The notes: generated by a model from the sequence alone, not told the origin. Numbered from the stretch's first letter, positions 54,245 through 64,000 are shown. The stretch is 64,000 bases of DNA from SXIZ01 sp040079795 (GCA_040079795.1 JBEBJQ010000002.1:62001-126000); one strand, 5' to 3'. Program-made: numbers and translations.

Positions 54245-55153
54245 ATGGCTAATTATATTTCAGCTTCGCCTGTTATGACTTTACCCGCCAATAGCCATGG
54301 CAGGGATTTTGTGTTAGGCGATCTGCATGGCTGTTATCAGCTTTTGCAAGACTTGCTGGGGCAGGTAAATTTCAATCCGGCTCAAGATCGGTTATTTTCC
54401 GTAGGCGATCTGGTTGACCGGGGGCCGGATTCGTTAGCTTGTCTGGAATTACTCAAAGAACCCTGGTTTTATGCCGTTTTGGGCAACCATGAGGCGATGC
54501 TGGCCGATTTTTTTAATACTTACAATCCCAATAATAACCAGCCAGACCAGGAACTGGATTGCTGGTTTAACACTGGCAAACTGGAGGAACTGGATAGTGA
54601 AATGGTCGCCCGCAAACTCATTTTTTTAAACAATGGCGGCAGATGGGTTGAGCAATATTACGATCAAGAACGCCAACAAATGACCCGCGAATTTAATCTC
54701 GCCTTAACCAGGGTTTTCTTATTACCCCGCGTCATTCTTGTTGGTACGGGGGCTAACCGTTTTCAGATTGTTCACGCGGAATTGTTATCAAGCAATACCA
54801 CTTATCCGACACCGGAAGTTTGGCTGGATCAGGACATCGACCGTTGGTCTAGGGGCGAGCCGATTCCTGAAAATACTCTATCCCGGATGATCTGGGGGCG
54901 GACTTTGTTCCGGATGGGGGATTACCCGTCAAAAGATCCATCCGTGCAAGTAGGACTTTCACCTACCTTTTGCGGCCACACCATAGCCTCGACAGTGCGG
55001 CAAGCCTTGTCGCATATTTGTCTGGACACTGGTGCATTTATGACGCAACCACCTTATCAAGGCAACGCTGAAGGATTTGGCTTAACCTTGTATGACGTAC
55101 AGCAACAAAGCATAATTGAAAAACCTCATGTGCATGATAAGCCTGAAGGATAA
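54245..55153 (+). CDS. PPP-family metallophosphatase
   Basis: The protein has 302 residues. The two-metal motifs are GDLHGCY (about 27), GDLVDRGPDS (about 54) and GNHEAM (about 81), with CGHT later, the pattern of bacterial Ser/Thr phosphatases like PrpA and lambda PP. There is no signal, so it is cytoplasmic. The start is ATG 54245. It is 95 bases upstream of a symporter gene, with no clear relation. Confidence 0.88.
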   Translation: MANYISASPVMTLPANSHGRDFVLGDLHGCYQLLQDLLGQVNFNPAQDRLFSVGDLVDRGPDSLACLELLKEPWFYAVLGNHEAMLADFFNTYNPNNNQPDQELDCWFNTGKLEELDSEMVARKLIFLNNGGRWVEQYYDQERQQMTREFNLALTRVFLLPRVILVGTGANRFQIVHAELLSSNTTYPTPEVWLDQDIDRWSRGEPIPENTLSRMIWGRTLFRMGDYPSKDPSVQVGLSPTFCGHTIASTVRQALSHICLDTGAFMTQPPYQGNAEGFGLTLYDVQQQSIIEKPHVHDKPEG

Positions 55154-55248
55154 CAGGCAATAACCGCTATTAAAACACGTTAAGTTTCAGTTATTCCGCT
55201 AGACAATATTTCTGATAGCCACACACCTTTTCGAACAGGAGTTTAACC

Positions 55249-56514
55249 ATGACCGCTCCAGCCCAGCATCCAGCTCCAAAAACCAACCGTCAAACGCTTT
55301 ATGTCGCAATAGCGCTGGTGTTAGGTATTGCCGTCGGTGAATTGCTCAATCTAACCCTTAGCAATACCGGAACAACCAACCCCCTGCTAAACCAGATCAT
55401 TTCGGTTTTTGGGGTATTAACCGATATTTTCCTGCGCCTGGTCAAAATGATTATTGCGCCCTTAGTGGTTTCTACCTTAGTAGTCGGTATGGCGAAAATG
55501 GGCGATCCCCAAACGGTCGGACGTATCGGTATTAAAGCCCTGCTGTGGTTCTTCTCCGCCTCGTTTTTTAGCCTATTGTTAGGCATGTTACTGGTGAATA
55601 TTTTAAGCCCGGGCAGCTCCTTACATATCGATTTACCAGCGGCTGACGCGGTTACCGGATTGCCGGACGTTAAACCGACGCTGGGCAGTTTTGCCGCACA
55701 CATGTTTCCTAAAAGTATTGTAGAAGCCATGGCCAATAACGAAATCCTGCAAATCGTCGTGTTTTCCATGTTTTTTGGGGTGGCCTGCGCGTCCTTAGGC
55801 GAACTGGCACATCCGCTGGTCAAAACCCTGGATTCCCTCAGCCACATCATGCTCAAAGTCACCAGCTACGTTATGCACTATGCACCGGTCGCGGTATTCT
55901 CTGCTATGGCTTCAGTGATTGCGCAAAATGGCTTGAGCGTACTGTTCTCTTATGGCAAATTTATCGGCGAGTTTTACTTTGGCTTGACGCTATTGTGTAC
56001 ATTTCTGGGTTGCATTGGCGCAGTATTTATAGGCAAAAGAATCTTCTCGCTTATCCGCCACATCCGCGAACCCATGCTCCTGGCATTCGGCACCGCCAGC
56101 AGCGAAAGCGCCTACCCTAAACTGTTACAACAACTTGAACGCTTCGGATGCGATGAAAAAGTCTGTGGTTTGGTGCTGCCACTGGGGTATTCGTTTAACC
56201 TTGATGGCAGCATGATGTATATGACCTTCGCAGTACTGTTTATCGCACAGGCTTATGGCATTGAAATGCCGCTGGGCGACCAGTTCCTTATGTTACTGGT
56301 GCTGTTATTTACCAGCAAAGGCGTAGCGGGTGTACCAAGAGCCTCGTTGATCGTCATTGCTGCTACCCTGTCGATGTTTCATATCCCGGAAGCCGGGTTG
56401 CTGCTGTTACTGGGTATCGACCAGATTCTGGATATGGGCAGAAGTGCCACCAATGTGTTTGGTAACAGCATTGCCGCGGCGGTGATTAGCCGCTGGGAGA
56501 AGGCTTTGAGGTAA
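55249..56514 (+). CDS. dicarboxylate/amino-acid:cation symporter (DAACS)
   Basis: The protein has 421 residues with about eight spans. The family motifs are FGTASSESAYP (serine-rich), NLDGSMMYMTF (NMDGT-like), GVAGVPRAS and DQILDMGRSATNVFGN. It is like GltP/DctA and imports glutamate, aspartate or C4-dicarboxylates with H+ or Na+. The substrate cannot be read from sequence. The start is ATG 55249 with CAGGAG upstream. Confidence 0.93.
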   Translation: MTAPAQHPAPKTNRQTLYVAIALVLGIAVGELLNLTLSNTGTTNPLLNQIISVFGVLTDIFLRLVKMIIAPLVVSTLVVGMAKMGDPQTVGRIGIKALLWFFSASFFSLLLGMLLVNILSPGSSLHIDLPAADAVTGLPDVKPTLGSFAAHMFPKSIVEAMANNEILQIVVFSMFFGVACASLGELAHPLVKTLDSLSHIMLKVTSYVMHYAPVAVFSAMASVIAQNGLSVLFSYGKFIGEFYFGLTLLCTFLGCIGAVFIGKRIFSLIRHIREPMLLAFGTASSESAYPKLLQQLERFGCDEKVCGLVLPLGYSFNLDGSMMYMTFAVLFIAQAYGIEMPLGDQFLMLLVLLFTSKGVAGVPRASLIVIAATLSMFHIPEAGLLLLLGIDQILDMGRSATNVFGNSIAAAVISRWEKALR

Positions 56515-56712
56515 ACAACCACCACAGAGCATTTCTGATTATTGGGTTAACGCTAAAAGTCCTGCGAGATATTTATAAGCCTTAAGACCTTGAATGTATT
56601 CATCAGATTTAATCGATGTTACTGTAACCGCTAGGCTCCATACAGGCTGCTTGCTATCAAAATAAGCATATATGCCCTTAAACTGTATGGGATTCTAATG
56701 GACTAAGCACCC

Positions 56713-57237
56713 TTAATGCCAACCGCCGTATTGCGTAGTCGGATCACCACGCCAACCAGTTGAGGTTTTGTTACCATCGGGGATGTGTACGGTATTTTCC
56801 GCAGCGTGAACCATATTTGCACGATTATAACCCCCCATTTCTTTTGCGGCTTTAGCAATCGCCGTCGATGATGGATTAATATAATAGGTCGTAATTGTGT
56901 CATAAATGACTGCGGCGGACAGTTTTTCCGCACCCGATTCAGAAGAAAACGTCAACAGAATGGGCAAAACGGTATCGGCTGGAATTTCTAAGCGGTAATG
57001 GCCATTGTCCATAGTCGCTTGAGTTATAACACGACCATTTTCATCAGTCGCCGCCACTGTGCCTGTTTTAATCACACCTTTATTATTGCTAACCACACCT
57101 TCTAAAATAGTCGCTTGTGCGTATTTTTTTGTTGCCGGTTGACTCACTTTTGACGCTTGCTCTCCCTGACCGCAGCTAGTAATTGCCAAACATACAAGGA
57201 TTCCTAGCAATACTGTAAATAAAACTGTAGGCTTCAT
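56713..57237 (-). CDS. lipoprotein with carboxypeptidase-regulatory-like fold
   Basis: The protein has 174 residues. The lipobox is ITSC at residues 19-22 after LVCLA. The mature part starts GQGEQ and contains a CarboxypepD_reg-like beta sandwich (TILEGVVSNNKGVIKTGTV). It is anchored in a membrane. The family function is unknown. Its minus-strand gene is alone. Confidence 0.7.
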   Translation of the reverse strand: MKPTVLFTVLLGILVCLAITSCGQGEQASKVSQPATKKYAQATILEGVVSNNKGVIKTGTVAATDENGRVITQATMDNGHYRLEIPADTVLPILLTFSSESGAEKLSAAVIYDTITTYYINPSSTAIAKAAKEMGGYNRANMVHAAENTVHIPDGNKTSTGWRGDPTTQYGGWH

Positions 57238-57334
57238 AAAAACTCCTAATAATCCATAGTTATTTTGTAAAGTATACTAATTTATGGTGTTCTAGCGTAA
57301 AATTTTTCAGTATGGAGAATGAAGCAGCTGTAGC

Positions 57335-57745
57335 TTAGTCTATTGGTTTATTTGCTTTTTTATGGGCATCTTCGAGTGTTTTGGTTTTGGCTTGCATTGC
57401 CCGTGCTTCTATTGGGCGATTAAGCTTTATCAGTAAAGCCGCGTATTTTTGAAAGCCCTTTGCCACAGTGGAGTGACCTGCGCTAAGGGATTTTTCACTG
57501 ATTGCCAGAGAACGCTGGTAGAGCGGATCGGCATTCGTATACTTGCGTTGCGCACTCTATAACTCCGCAAGGTTATTCAAGCACGTTGCCACACCAGAGT
57601 TGTCTGCGCCGAAAGTTTTTTCGTAGATGGACAAAGACCGCTGGTGCTGCAAGTTTACTGCTTCTTTGAAATAGCGATAAGCATTAGCATAGTCAATTCG
57701 ATTTACGGCTAATTGTGTAAACACCTTTAAATCATTCTAAGCTAT
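57335..57745 (-). pseudogene. TPR-repeat gene remnant
   Basis: Read on the minus strand it encodes kinesin-light-chain-like TPRs: LSIYEKTFGADNSGVATCLN, then an internal TAG after NNLAEL (near 57558), then QRSLAISEKSLSAGHSTVAK, ending KKANKPID at TAA 57335-57337. The 5' side runs into another stop near 57740. It is a decayed fragment of a longer gene. Confidence 0.75.
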
Positions 57746-58006
57746 CGGCCAAACCATACCGAAGACGCCGCCGTACCCCGATTAGAAAAAATTGAAGAAG
57801 AACTTTCATACAGTGGAAGTGTAAAACCCTTAATTTCAAGTCGTGGAATACGGCTTGTCCCGCACTGTATCCTTCCGCCCGGTAGCCCCCGTGTTACTTT
57901 TTTAAGTTCCTGCAGCATTTTTTAAAAATTCCGCGTTATACGGAATTGATTTGGTGCTATGATTTTGTTTTAAAATATTTAATAAGTTCATTTACAACCA
58001 AACACC
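57746..58006. other. gap upstream of STAS gene
   Basis: AT-rich, with no gene. A promoter for the STAS/RsbW pair is expected, but no clear box was found. Confidence 0.35.
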
Positions 58007-58345
58007 ATGAATGTGAATCTGGAAAAAACCAATGGCTTTAATGTCCTAACCATTAAGGACGAAAGAATTGATGCCCACAACTCAGGCGAGCTAAAGGAAT
58101 ATCTGCTGCAACTGATTGAAAAAGGTGAAAAACAGATTATCGTGCAATTGGAACAGGTTCGATTTATTGACAGTTCCGGTTTGGGTGCGCTTTTATCAGG
58201 CAATAAACATATTTTGGCTAAATCGGGAAGATTAGCTTTAGTCAATATCCAGCAGCAGGTGCTTTCGATGTTTGAATTAACCCGGCTCAACCGGGTGTTT
58301 GAAATTTATTCGGATTTAAACGAGGCTTTTAATACTGAAACTTAA
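58007..58345 (+). CDS. STAS anti-sigma-factor antagonist
   Basis: The protein has 112 residues of the SpoIIAA/RsbV fold. The phosphoacceptor segment FIDSSGLGALLSG (about 46-58) contains the conserved serine. Such proteins are released from their kinase on dephosphorylation and bind an anti-sigma factor or other partner. It is followed ten bases later by an RsbW-like kinase, making a typical partner-switching pair. No matching phosphatase lies in the window. Confidence 0.9.
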   Translation: MNVNLEKTNGFNVLTIKDERIDAHNSGELKEYLLQLIEKGEKQIIVQLEQVRFIDSSGLGALLSGNKHILAKSGRLALVNIQQQVLSMFELTRLNRVFEIYSDLNEAFNTET

Positions 58346-58355
58346 GAGAGTTCTT

Positions 58356-58778
58356 ATGTGCTCCTCACTTTTGCAGGTAGATGTTGTTATCCCAACGCAA
58401 ACCAAATACTTGGATTTAATCGGCAGTATTGGGGAGCATATTGCCAAAGAACTGGATAATTTTACGGGTGACCGGGAAGCGTTGGCGTATCAGTTAAATC
58501 TGGTGTTAACTGAAGCAACCGCTAATGCCATTAAGCATGCCGAGTGTGACCAAAAAGACACGGTTAGAATAACCATCCATCTCCAAGAGCACACCTTAAA
58601 AATCAATGTTTACGACCATGGACAGGGGTTCGATCTGGAAACCGTACCGTCACCAGATTTCGAACATCCTAAAGAAAGTGGTATGGGGCTGTTTTTTATA
58701 CGCACGATGATGGATTCCGTTACCTATACCCGCCAAGGGGATTGCAATGTGTTGGAAATAATCAAAACCCTACAGTAG
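58356..58778 (+). CDS. RsbW-like anti-sigma/serine kinase
   Basis: The protein has 140 residues with a GHKL ATPase fold: the N box LTEATANAIKHA (about 50-61), the G1 box VYDHGQGFD and the G2 box SGMGLFFI. It would phosphorylate the STAS protein upstream. No sigma factor is adjacent, so the switch target is unknown. The start at ATG 58356 has a weak GAGAG upstream. Confidence 0.9.
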   Translation: MCSSLLQVDVVIPTQTKYLDLIGSIGEHIAKELDNFTGDREALAYQLNLVLTEATANAIKHAECDQKDTVRITIHLQEHTLKINVYDHGQGFDLETVPSPDFEHPKESGMGLFFIRTMMDSVTYTRQGDCNVLEIIKTLQ

Positions 58779-58882
58779 ATACGCAAAATAGTGCGTCTCT
58801 AGATGACGAAACACGAATAGAATTGAATTATTCAGTGGTTTCACATGGTCAATAACCCATAACCATAAACAGGGATAAGCAA

Positions 58883-61800
58883 ATGGTTAATCAAACTAAA
58901 TCCTGGCAAAACACCCTTAGGGCACTCTGTGACCGCGTTTTAGGTAAGCAAACGGGTGAACAATTATGGCAAAAATACCATGCGTTGTTTTCAAAAGAGT
59001 ATCAATCGCTCATTTCACCTCGTTATGCCCTCAATGATATTCTCCAGCTTGAGCGGTTAAATAACCCCGCCAGCCAAGGCATCAGTTTGATTAAACCGGA
59101 TGCAAAACATCCACACTATCGCCTGCATTTTTATAGCCAACAAGAACGCTATCTGGATGAATATATCCCGGTGCTTGAAAAGCTGCATTTACGGGTTATG
59201 GATCAGGTGCAGTTTACCTTTGAGCTTGAGGGCATAACTCGCTATATCAAAAGCTTCACTATAAAAGCGGCAAAAAATCAGTTCGCCCCGTTTAGCCAGT
59301 TAAAAATCCGCTTACTGGAAGCCATTCAAGTGGTTATGGCAGGAATAGTTGAGAATGATGCGCTTAATAAATTGTTAGTTTTGACCGGTATGAACTGGCA
59401 AGAGATTGATGTCCTGCGTGCCTACCGGAATTATTATCTGCAACTAGGCCACCGAACTACCCGGGCCAGTGTGCATCATGCCTTGCTTAACAACCCTGAG
59501 GTCGCACTCGGCCTGTATCATTATTTTGAAGCGCGCTTTAGCCCCACCCCTGATTGGGAAGACCCGATGCTGAGGGAAGAACAAGCCTTGTTCCCCTTGC
59601 GCATGCAATTACTGACAAACATTGGTGCCGTTACCGATCTCAATGATGACCGGATTTTACGCACTTTTTTTAACCTGATTGATGCCACGGTTAGAAGTAA
59701 CTTCCATAAACGCAGGGCAAGCCAGGATTACTTTATTGCCTTTAAAATTAACAGTCTAGGGGTTATCGAAATGCCTGCCCCCAAACCGCATGTGGAAATT
59801 TATGTCCACAGTGTGGATATGGAAGGCATTCATTTGCGGGGAGGTAAGGTCTCTCGCGGCGGCATCCGCTGGTCTGACCGGCTTGATGATTTCAGGACGG
59901 AAATCCTGGATTTAATGCAAACCCAGATTAGCAAAAACGCCCTTATTATCCCGACCGGTGCTAAGGGCGGCTTTATCGTAAAAAAAAAGAACGGCGTTCA
60001 AAAAGATTTCAAAGCCGCTGGAAAAAAAGCCTACATCACTTTAATGCGCGGGCTGTTGGATTTAACCGACAATTACCAGGATGAGCGCATCGTTAATCCC
60101 GAAGGCATCGTCATTCACGACGGTCTCGATCCTTATCTGGTGGTTGCAGCGGACAAAGGCACCGCGCAGTTTTCAGACATTGCCAATGCCGTTGCCGCAG
60201 ACTATCACTTTTGGTTGGCAGATGCGTTTGCCAGCGGCGGCTCCTACGGATACGACCATAAAGCCTTAGGCATTACTGCGCGCGGCGCCTGGGAGTGTGT
60301 AAAACGGCATTTTCGTGAGCTAGGCAAAAATATTCAACAGGAAGCGTTTACCGTTGTCGGTATCGGCAGCATGGATGGGGATGTATTTGGCAATGGCATG
60401 TTGTTATCGCCTTACATCCGCTTAATAGCGGCTTTCAGCGGTCAGCATATTTTCATTGATCCCAATCCGTTAGACTCTGACGCGCCTATCAATGAACGCA
60501 GCCGCTTATTTGAATTGCCCGGTTCCACCTGGAATGATTATGATCGCAGCTTAATTTCTTCCGGAGGGGGTGTTTATAACCGCGCAGACAAAGATATTCC
60601 GGTTTCGGCAGAATTAAAGAAGCTATTAGGCATTCGCTACAAATCCATTGATGGCGAATCGCTGATTCGTCTGTTGCTGGTTACGCCGGTAGACTTATTA
60701 TGGCTGGGTGGCATTGGCACTTATGTTAAAGCCAGTACTGAAAAACACGAAGACGTTGGTGACCGCAACAATGACGCGGTGCGCATAGACGCAAGTGAGT
60801 TAGGCGCCAAAGTTGTCGGTGAAGGTGCTAATCTGGGTTTCACCCAAAAAGCCCGGGTTGAATACAATTTACGCGGCGGTCGCATCAACACCGATGCGGT
60901 GGATAATTCAGCGGGCGTTGATACCTCAGACCACGAGGTTAACTTAAAGATACTCCTGACCGGTTTACACAAAAAACAAGTCATTAAAGACTACCAGTCA
61001 TTATTCGTTACTATGACTGAAGCGGTTTGCCAGCTGGTATTAGCCGATAATATCGCCCAGAGCCTTTGCTTATCCTTGGAGCAACATCGTTGTGCAGAAA
61101 ATCCCGCCGCTTTTATCGACGTAGCCGAGATCATTGAAGCCGCAGGATTTTTAGATAGAGCCGTGGAATCCTTCGCCCAAACCAAGGAAATCCAAACCAG
61201 ACCCGGAGCACAAATTACCCGTCCTGAACTGGCGGTTTTAATGGCTGCCAGTAAAATGTATCTGACCCAGCAAATACAAACTCAAGCTGAGTTGCAAGAT
61301 AAATGCTATGACCGTTATTTACACGTTTATTTCCCTAGCCAATGCAGTGAGCCATTTAAGCAGTATCTTGCCAGCCATCCGTTAGCCAATGAAATTAAAG
61401 CCACGGTCATTAGCAATAAGATCATCAATCAGGCAGGCTGTGAGTTTTTAAGTCTGGCAGTTAACACCGAACAAAATACTTTAATAGATTTCGTCAATTG
61501 CTATTTGGCTTTCGACCAGATTTTGCAAGCTGATAGCTTCCGTCAAGCGATTAGCGCATTGGATAATCAACTTCCTGCCGAACTGCAATATCAATTGTTA
61601 TTGCAACTGGAACAAACCCTTGCTGATTTCTGTCGCTGGTCACTGGCACACGGCAACATGATTCAACCCGAAGCCGATACGGTTAGCCGCTATAGCGGCT
61701 ATTTAAAGGATTATGAAACAGCCATTTGCCAACAGGCCTCTTCAGTTAACGACGTCCGCTTAAGCGAGTATCTACAGGCACAGATTCCCGTAGTACTGGC

Positions 61801-62218
61801 GCAGAAAATATTGGTCATCGCCAATCTACAGCACTTTCCCTTTATGGTGCAATTGGCCACCGAAACCGGGCAGGAATTTTCGACCCTGCTTATTTTATTG
61901 ACTGACATTAACCGCACTTTAGAGTTACATGAAATCCAGCAGCAGCTTGAAAAAATGCCCCTGCGTGATGTTTGGGAACAAAAAGTCGCCCGTGATTTGC
62001 AAACGGCTATACAAAATATCGTCGGAAAATTATTGAAGCAATTGCTGACAAATGAAATAAAAACCTGCGCCGACTACTTTGAATCATCACATAAAAAACC
62101 AGCAATCAGCGAGTACTTGCGTATTTATCAGGACATTAAAAATACCCCACCGGTAAGTTTGTTGCCTTATGTGGCTTTAATCAGTACATTAGACAGGTTA
62201 GTTGATCTTTATAAATAG
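58883..62218 (+). CDS. NAD-specific glutamate dehydrogenase, 115-kDa class
   Basis: The protein has 1,111 residues, which fits the shorter 115-kDa NAD-GDH class and not the 1,600-residue 180-kDa class. The catalytic region has GAKGGFIVKK (about 353-362) and FRTEILDLMQTQISKNALII. It deaminates glutamate to 2-oxoglutarate and ammonia with NAD. The N-terminal 300 residues are the regulatory region. The start is ATG 58883, about 100 bases after the RsbW gene, so co-regulation is possible but not shown. Confidence 0.93.
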   Translation: MVNQTKSWQNTLRALCDRVLGKQTGEQLWQKYHALFSKEYQSLISPRYALNDILQLERLNNPASQGISLIKPDAKHPHYRLHFYSQQERYLDEYIPVLEKLHLRVMDQVQFTFELEGITRYIKSFTIKAAKNQFAPFSQLKIRLLEAIQVVMAGIVENDALNKLLVLTGMNWQEIDVLRAYRNYYLQLGHRTTRASVHHALLNNPEVALGLYHYFEARFSPTPDWEDPMLREEQALFPLRMQLLTNIGAVTDLNDDRILRTFFNLIDATVRSNFHKRRASQDYFIAFKINSLGVIEMPAPKPHVEIYVHSVDMEGIHLRGGKVSRGGIRWSDRLDDFRTEILDLMQTQISKNALIIPTGAKGGFIVKKKNGVQKDFKAAGKKAYITLMRGLLDLTDNYQDERIVNPEGIVIHDGLDPYLVVAADKGTAQFSDIANAVAADYHFWLADAFASGGSYGYDHKALGITARGAWECVKRHFRELGKNIQQEAFTVVGIGSMDGDVFGNGMLLSPYIRLIAAFSGQHIFIDPNPLDSDAPINERSRLFELPGSTWNDYDRSLISSGGGVYNRADKDIPVSAELKKLLGIRYKSIDGESLIRLLLVTPVDLLWLGGIGTYVKASTEKHEDVGDRNNDAVRIDASELGAKVVGEGANLGFTQKARVEYNLRGGRINTDAVDNSAGVDTSDHEVNLKILLTGLHKKQVIKDYQSLFVTMTEAVCQLVLADNIAQSLCLSLEQHRCAENPAAFIDVAEIIEAAGFLDRAVESFAQTKEIQTRPGAQITRPELAVLMAASKMYLTQQIQTQAELQDKCYDRYLHVYFPSQCSEPFKQYLASHPLANEIKATVISNKIINQAGCEFLSLAVNTEQNTLIDFVNCYLAFDQILQADSFRQAISALDNQLPAELQYQLLLQLEQTLADFCRWSLAHGNMIQPEADTVSRYSGYLKDYETAICQQASSVNDVRLSEYLQAQIPVVLAQKILVIANLQHFPFMVQLATETGQEFSTLLILLTDINRTLELHEIQQQLEKMPLRDVWEQKVARDLQTAIQNIVGKLLKQLLTNEIKTCADYFESSHKKPAISEYLRIYQDIKNTPPVSLLPYVALISTLDRLVDLYK

Positions 62219-62301
62219 CTTTTCAAAAGATACATCATTAATCAAGGTGTTAGTCCAATTTCTGATTACGCATCAACGCTACTATAAATGAGCAATAGTG
62301 A

Positions 62302-64000
62302 ATGGCATCAAAAAACCTACCTCAATTCTCCCGCAGCCTCTGGCAAATCTTCGGCGTTTTTATTATTTTTGCCATCCTCTTTGTCGTTTATGTCCGTGCA
62401 GAAAAACAAATAGATCGCGCTAATGAATTTCGCTTCCAATCTTATTTACTGGCGAACGAATTAAGGCAAAGCTCCGATGATCTGACCCATATGGTTAGCT
62501 CCTATGTTATTACCGGCAACCCTATCTACAAACAGCATTATCAGGAAATACTTGATATTCGCGATGGCAAAATATCTCGTCCTGCAAATTATCAAGCAAT
62601 CTATTGGGATTTAGTTTTAGGGCAAAAACCTCAGTCAAAACCTGAAAGTAACCAAGCTATAGCCCTCTTGGATATGATGCGGCAAGCCGGATTTAACGAT
62701 ATGGAATTTACAAAATTGACGGAGGCAAAAATTAATTCCGACAAGCTCACAAAAACTGAATATGCGGCAATCCAATTACTTGAATCTACCCGCCCAGCGA
62801 CCGATGCCAATCGCTTAAAAGCCAGCGATCTGCTACATGATGCCGCCTATCATCAAGCCAAAATGGCTATCATAAGCCCCATCAATGAATTTTACCAATT
62901 GATGAACCAACGAACCTTGGATGCGGTGCATAAAGCTGAGGCCATTGCCGTGTACTTACGCGTAACCTTCATTATATTTTGGCTGTTGTTGATATTTCAA
63001 ATTTGGAAAGCTCATCAGACTTTAAATAAAACCCTCGGCGGATCGGTAGAACTTTTACACACTAATATCGCCCGACTTGGCAGTGGAGATTTTTCATGCC
63101 CTATTGCCATCCAGAAAGGTATGGATAATAGTGTCATGGCTTGGCTGTCGGAAACCCAGATCAATCTTGCGCAACTCCATACCACTCGCCAGGCAGTAGA
63201 AGCAAAAAATATCCGCTTAACCCAGCTCTATGCTGCCTTAAGCCAGTGCAATCAGGCGATTGCAAGAGCGAGTAACGAAACGGAGTTATTTCAAAGCATC
63301 TGCAAAGATGCAATCGCTTTTGGTGGCTTTAAGATGGCCTGGATAGGCTTGATAGACGGCCAAAGCCATTACATTAAACCAGTGGCATCTTATGGCACAG
63401 GTACCGGCTATCTAAAAGGGATTCAAATATCAGCTGACGAGAACTTGCTTTCTGGATGCGGTCCAACCGGTATTGCGATCCGTGAAAACCGCCCCTATTG
63501 GTGTCAGGATTTTCAACAAGATCCAGTCACTGAGCCTTGGCACGAAAGGGGAAGAATCTACGGTTGGAAAGCTTCTACGGCGTTGCCGCTACACAGAAAC
63601 AACAGGGTTATTGGAGCTATTTCTTTATACGCCTCCGAGATTAATGTATTTGATGACGCCGCGCGTAATCTGCTTATAGAAATGGCGATGGACATTGACT
63701 TCGCGTTGAATAAATTTGAACATGAGGCCAAGCGTAAGCAAGCGGAGGAAAAGCTGGCAGAAAGTGAAAACAGAATTCGCTCACTGGGCGACAATCTGCC
63801 TAATGGCTATATTTATCAATACGCACTTGCCGATAATGGCAGCAACAGTTTTCAATTTGTCAGCGCCGGTATTGAAAAAATACATGGCATAACCGTCAAC
63901 GAAGTATTAAACGATGCCATGATACTTTTCAGGCAATTGGATCCTTCACAAATAGCACTTTATAAAGAAATAGAAGATAAAAGTGCCCGAGAATTAAGCG
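62302..64000 (+). CDS. membrane sensor with GAF and PAS domains, partial
   Basis: An open frame of 566 codons runs from ATG 62302 off the right edge. It has an N-terminal span (about 14-32, FGVFIIFAILFVVYVRA), a periplasmic sensing segment, a second span (FIIFWLLLIFQIW, near 222-234) and a HAMP-like linker. A GAF domain follows (KMAWIGLIDGQSHYIKPVAS), then the start of a PAS domain (YIYQYALADNGSNSFQFV). The output domain (histidine kinase, diguanylate cyclase or EAL) is outside the window. An out-of-frame ATG at 62288 is rejected. Confidence 0.82.
   Translation, partial: MASKNLPQFSRSLWQIFGVFIIFAILFVVYVRAEKQIDRANEFRFQSYLLANELRQSSDDLTHMVSSYVITGNPIYKQHYQEILDIRDGKISRPANYQAIYWDLVLGQKPQSKPESNQAIALLDMMRQAGFNDMEFTKLTEAKINSDKLTKTEYAAIQLLESTRPATDANRLKASDLLHDAAYHQAKMAIISPINEFYQLMNQRTLDAVHKAEAIAVYLRVTFIIFWLLLIFQIWKAHQTLNKTLGGSVELLHTNIARLGSGDFSCPIAIQKGMDNSVMAWLSETQINLAQLHTTRQAVEAKNIRLTQLYAALSQCNQAIARASNETELFQSICKDAIAFGGFKMAWIGLIDGQSHYIKPVASYGTGTGYLKGIQISADENLLSGCGPTGIAIRENRPYWCQDFQQDPVTEPWHERGRIYGWKASTALPLHRNNRVIGAISLYASEINVFDDAARNLLIEMAMDIDFALNKFEHEAKRKQAEEKLAESENRIRSLGDNLPNGYIYQYALADNGSNSFQFVSAGIEKIHGITVNEVLNDAMILFRQLDPSQIALYKEIEDKSARELS

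Noticed and set aside
55299..55862. 187-codon minus-strand frame
   Set aside because: It lies wholly inside the symporter gene, which has clear family motifs on the plus strand.
8580..64000. CRISPR arrays, tRNA or rRNA genes
   Set aside because: I looked for regularly spaced repeats and cloverleaf-like segments and found none. The only interspersed repeats are REP blocks and the LRR and coiled-coil coding repeats.

Overview
The window looks like chromosomal DNA of a nitrogen-fixing gammaproteobacterium. A methanotroph of the order Methylococcales is my best guess. This is inferred from the mix of a NafY homologue, a nif-regulated molybdate uptake locus, gammaproteobacterial housekeeping genes (gltA, ispH, trhP, ilvBHC), copper resistance copAB and exosortase-type EPS genes. 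No methane monooxygenase or nif structural gene is visible, so the assignment is not proven.

Region 1 (1-7.3 kb) is a molybdenum locus. modE runs leftward. A porin, modABC, a two-domain Mop protein and a degenerate ModC-like ATPase run rightward. The divergent intergenic region holds two sigma-54 promoters facing opposite ways and two TGT-N10-ACA NifA-type sites between them. Region 2 (7.5-13.2 kb) is an accessory stretch: an MsrA-thioredoxin fusion, a RAYT transposase with four REP blocks and an internally deleted copy, an MmeI-type restriction-modification gene, and a GNAT. Region 3 (13.3-17.9 kb) is a second nitrogen-fixation-linked block. It holds an unrecognised 189-residue protein plus an AAA+ ATPase behind a NifA-type site and a sigma-54 promoter, a short sigma-54-driven transcription unit ending in a terminator (candidate small RNA), and a rhodanese-ankyrin-NafY operon behind another sigma-54 promoter.

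Region 4 (18-25.9 kb) holds a small membrane protein, citrate synthase, IspH, TrhP, a secreted CSLREA/DUF11/RTX protein and a YkgJ-family protein, with a decayed antitoxin. Region 5 (26.1-32.2 kb) starts with IS110 and IS481 relics and continues with epsE-epsF-epsG-epsL. Region 6 (32.2-45.9 kb) is mostly on the minus strand: a retropepsin-like protein with two unknown partners, a ferritin-like di-iron protein, three paralogous secreted LRR proteins, an outer-membrane barrel, and a caspase-like protein with a duplicated coiled coil. Region 7 (46.2-64 kb) holds ilvBHC, copAB, a TIGR04222-like membrane protein, a phosphatase, a dicarboxylate symporter, a lipoprotein, a TPR pseudogene, a STAS/RsbW pair, a 115-kDa-class NAD-glutamate dehydrogenase and a sensor protein that runs off the end.

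The most interesting signal is the nif-type regulon written into regions 1 and 3. Five sigma-54 -24/-12 elements with exact GG-N10-GC spacing serve molybdate uptake, a FeMo-co-binding NafY operon, an undescribed protein/AAA+ pair and a probable small RNA. All promoter and RNA calls are pattern readings by eye. No search or fold prediction was run.
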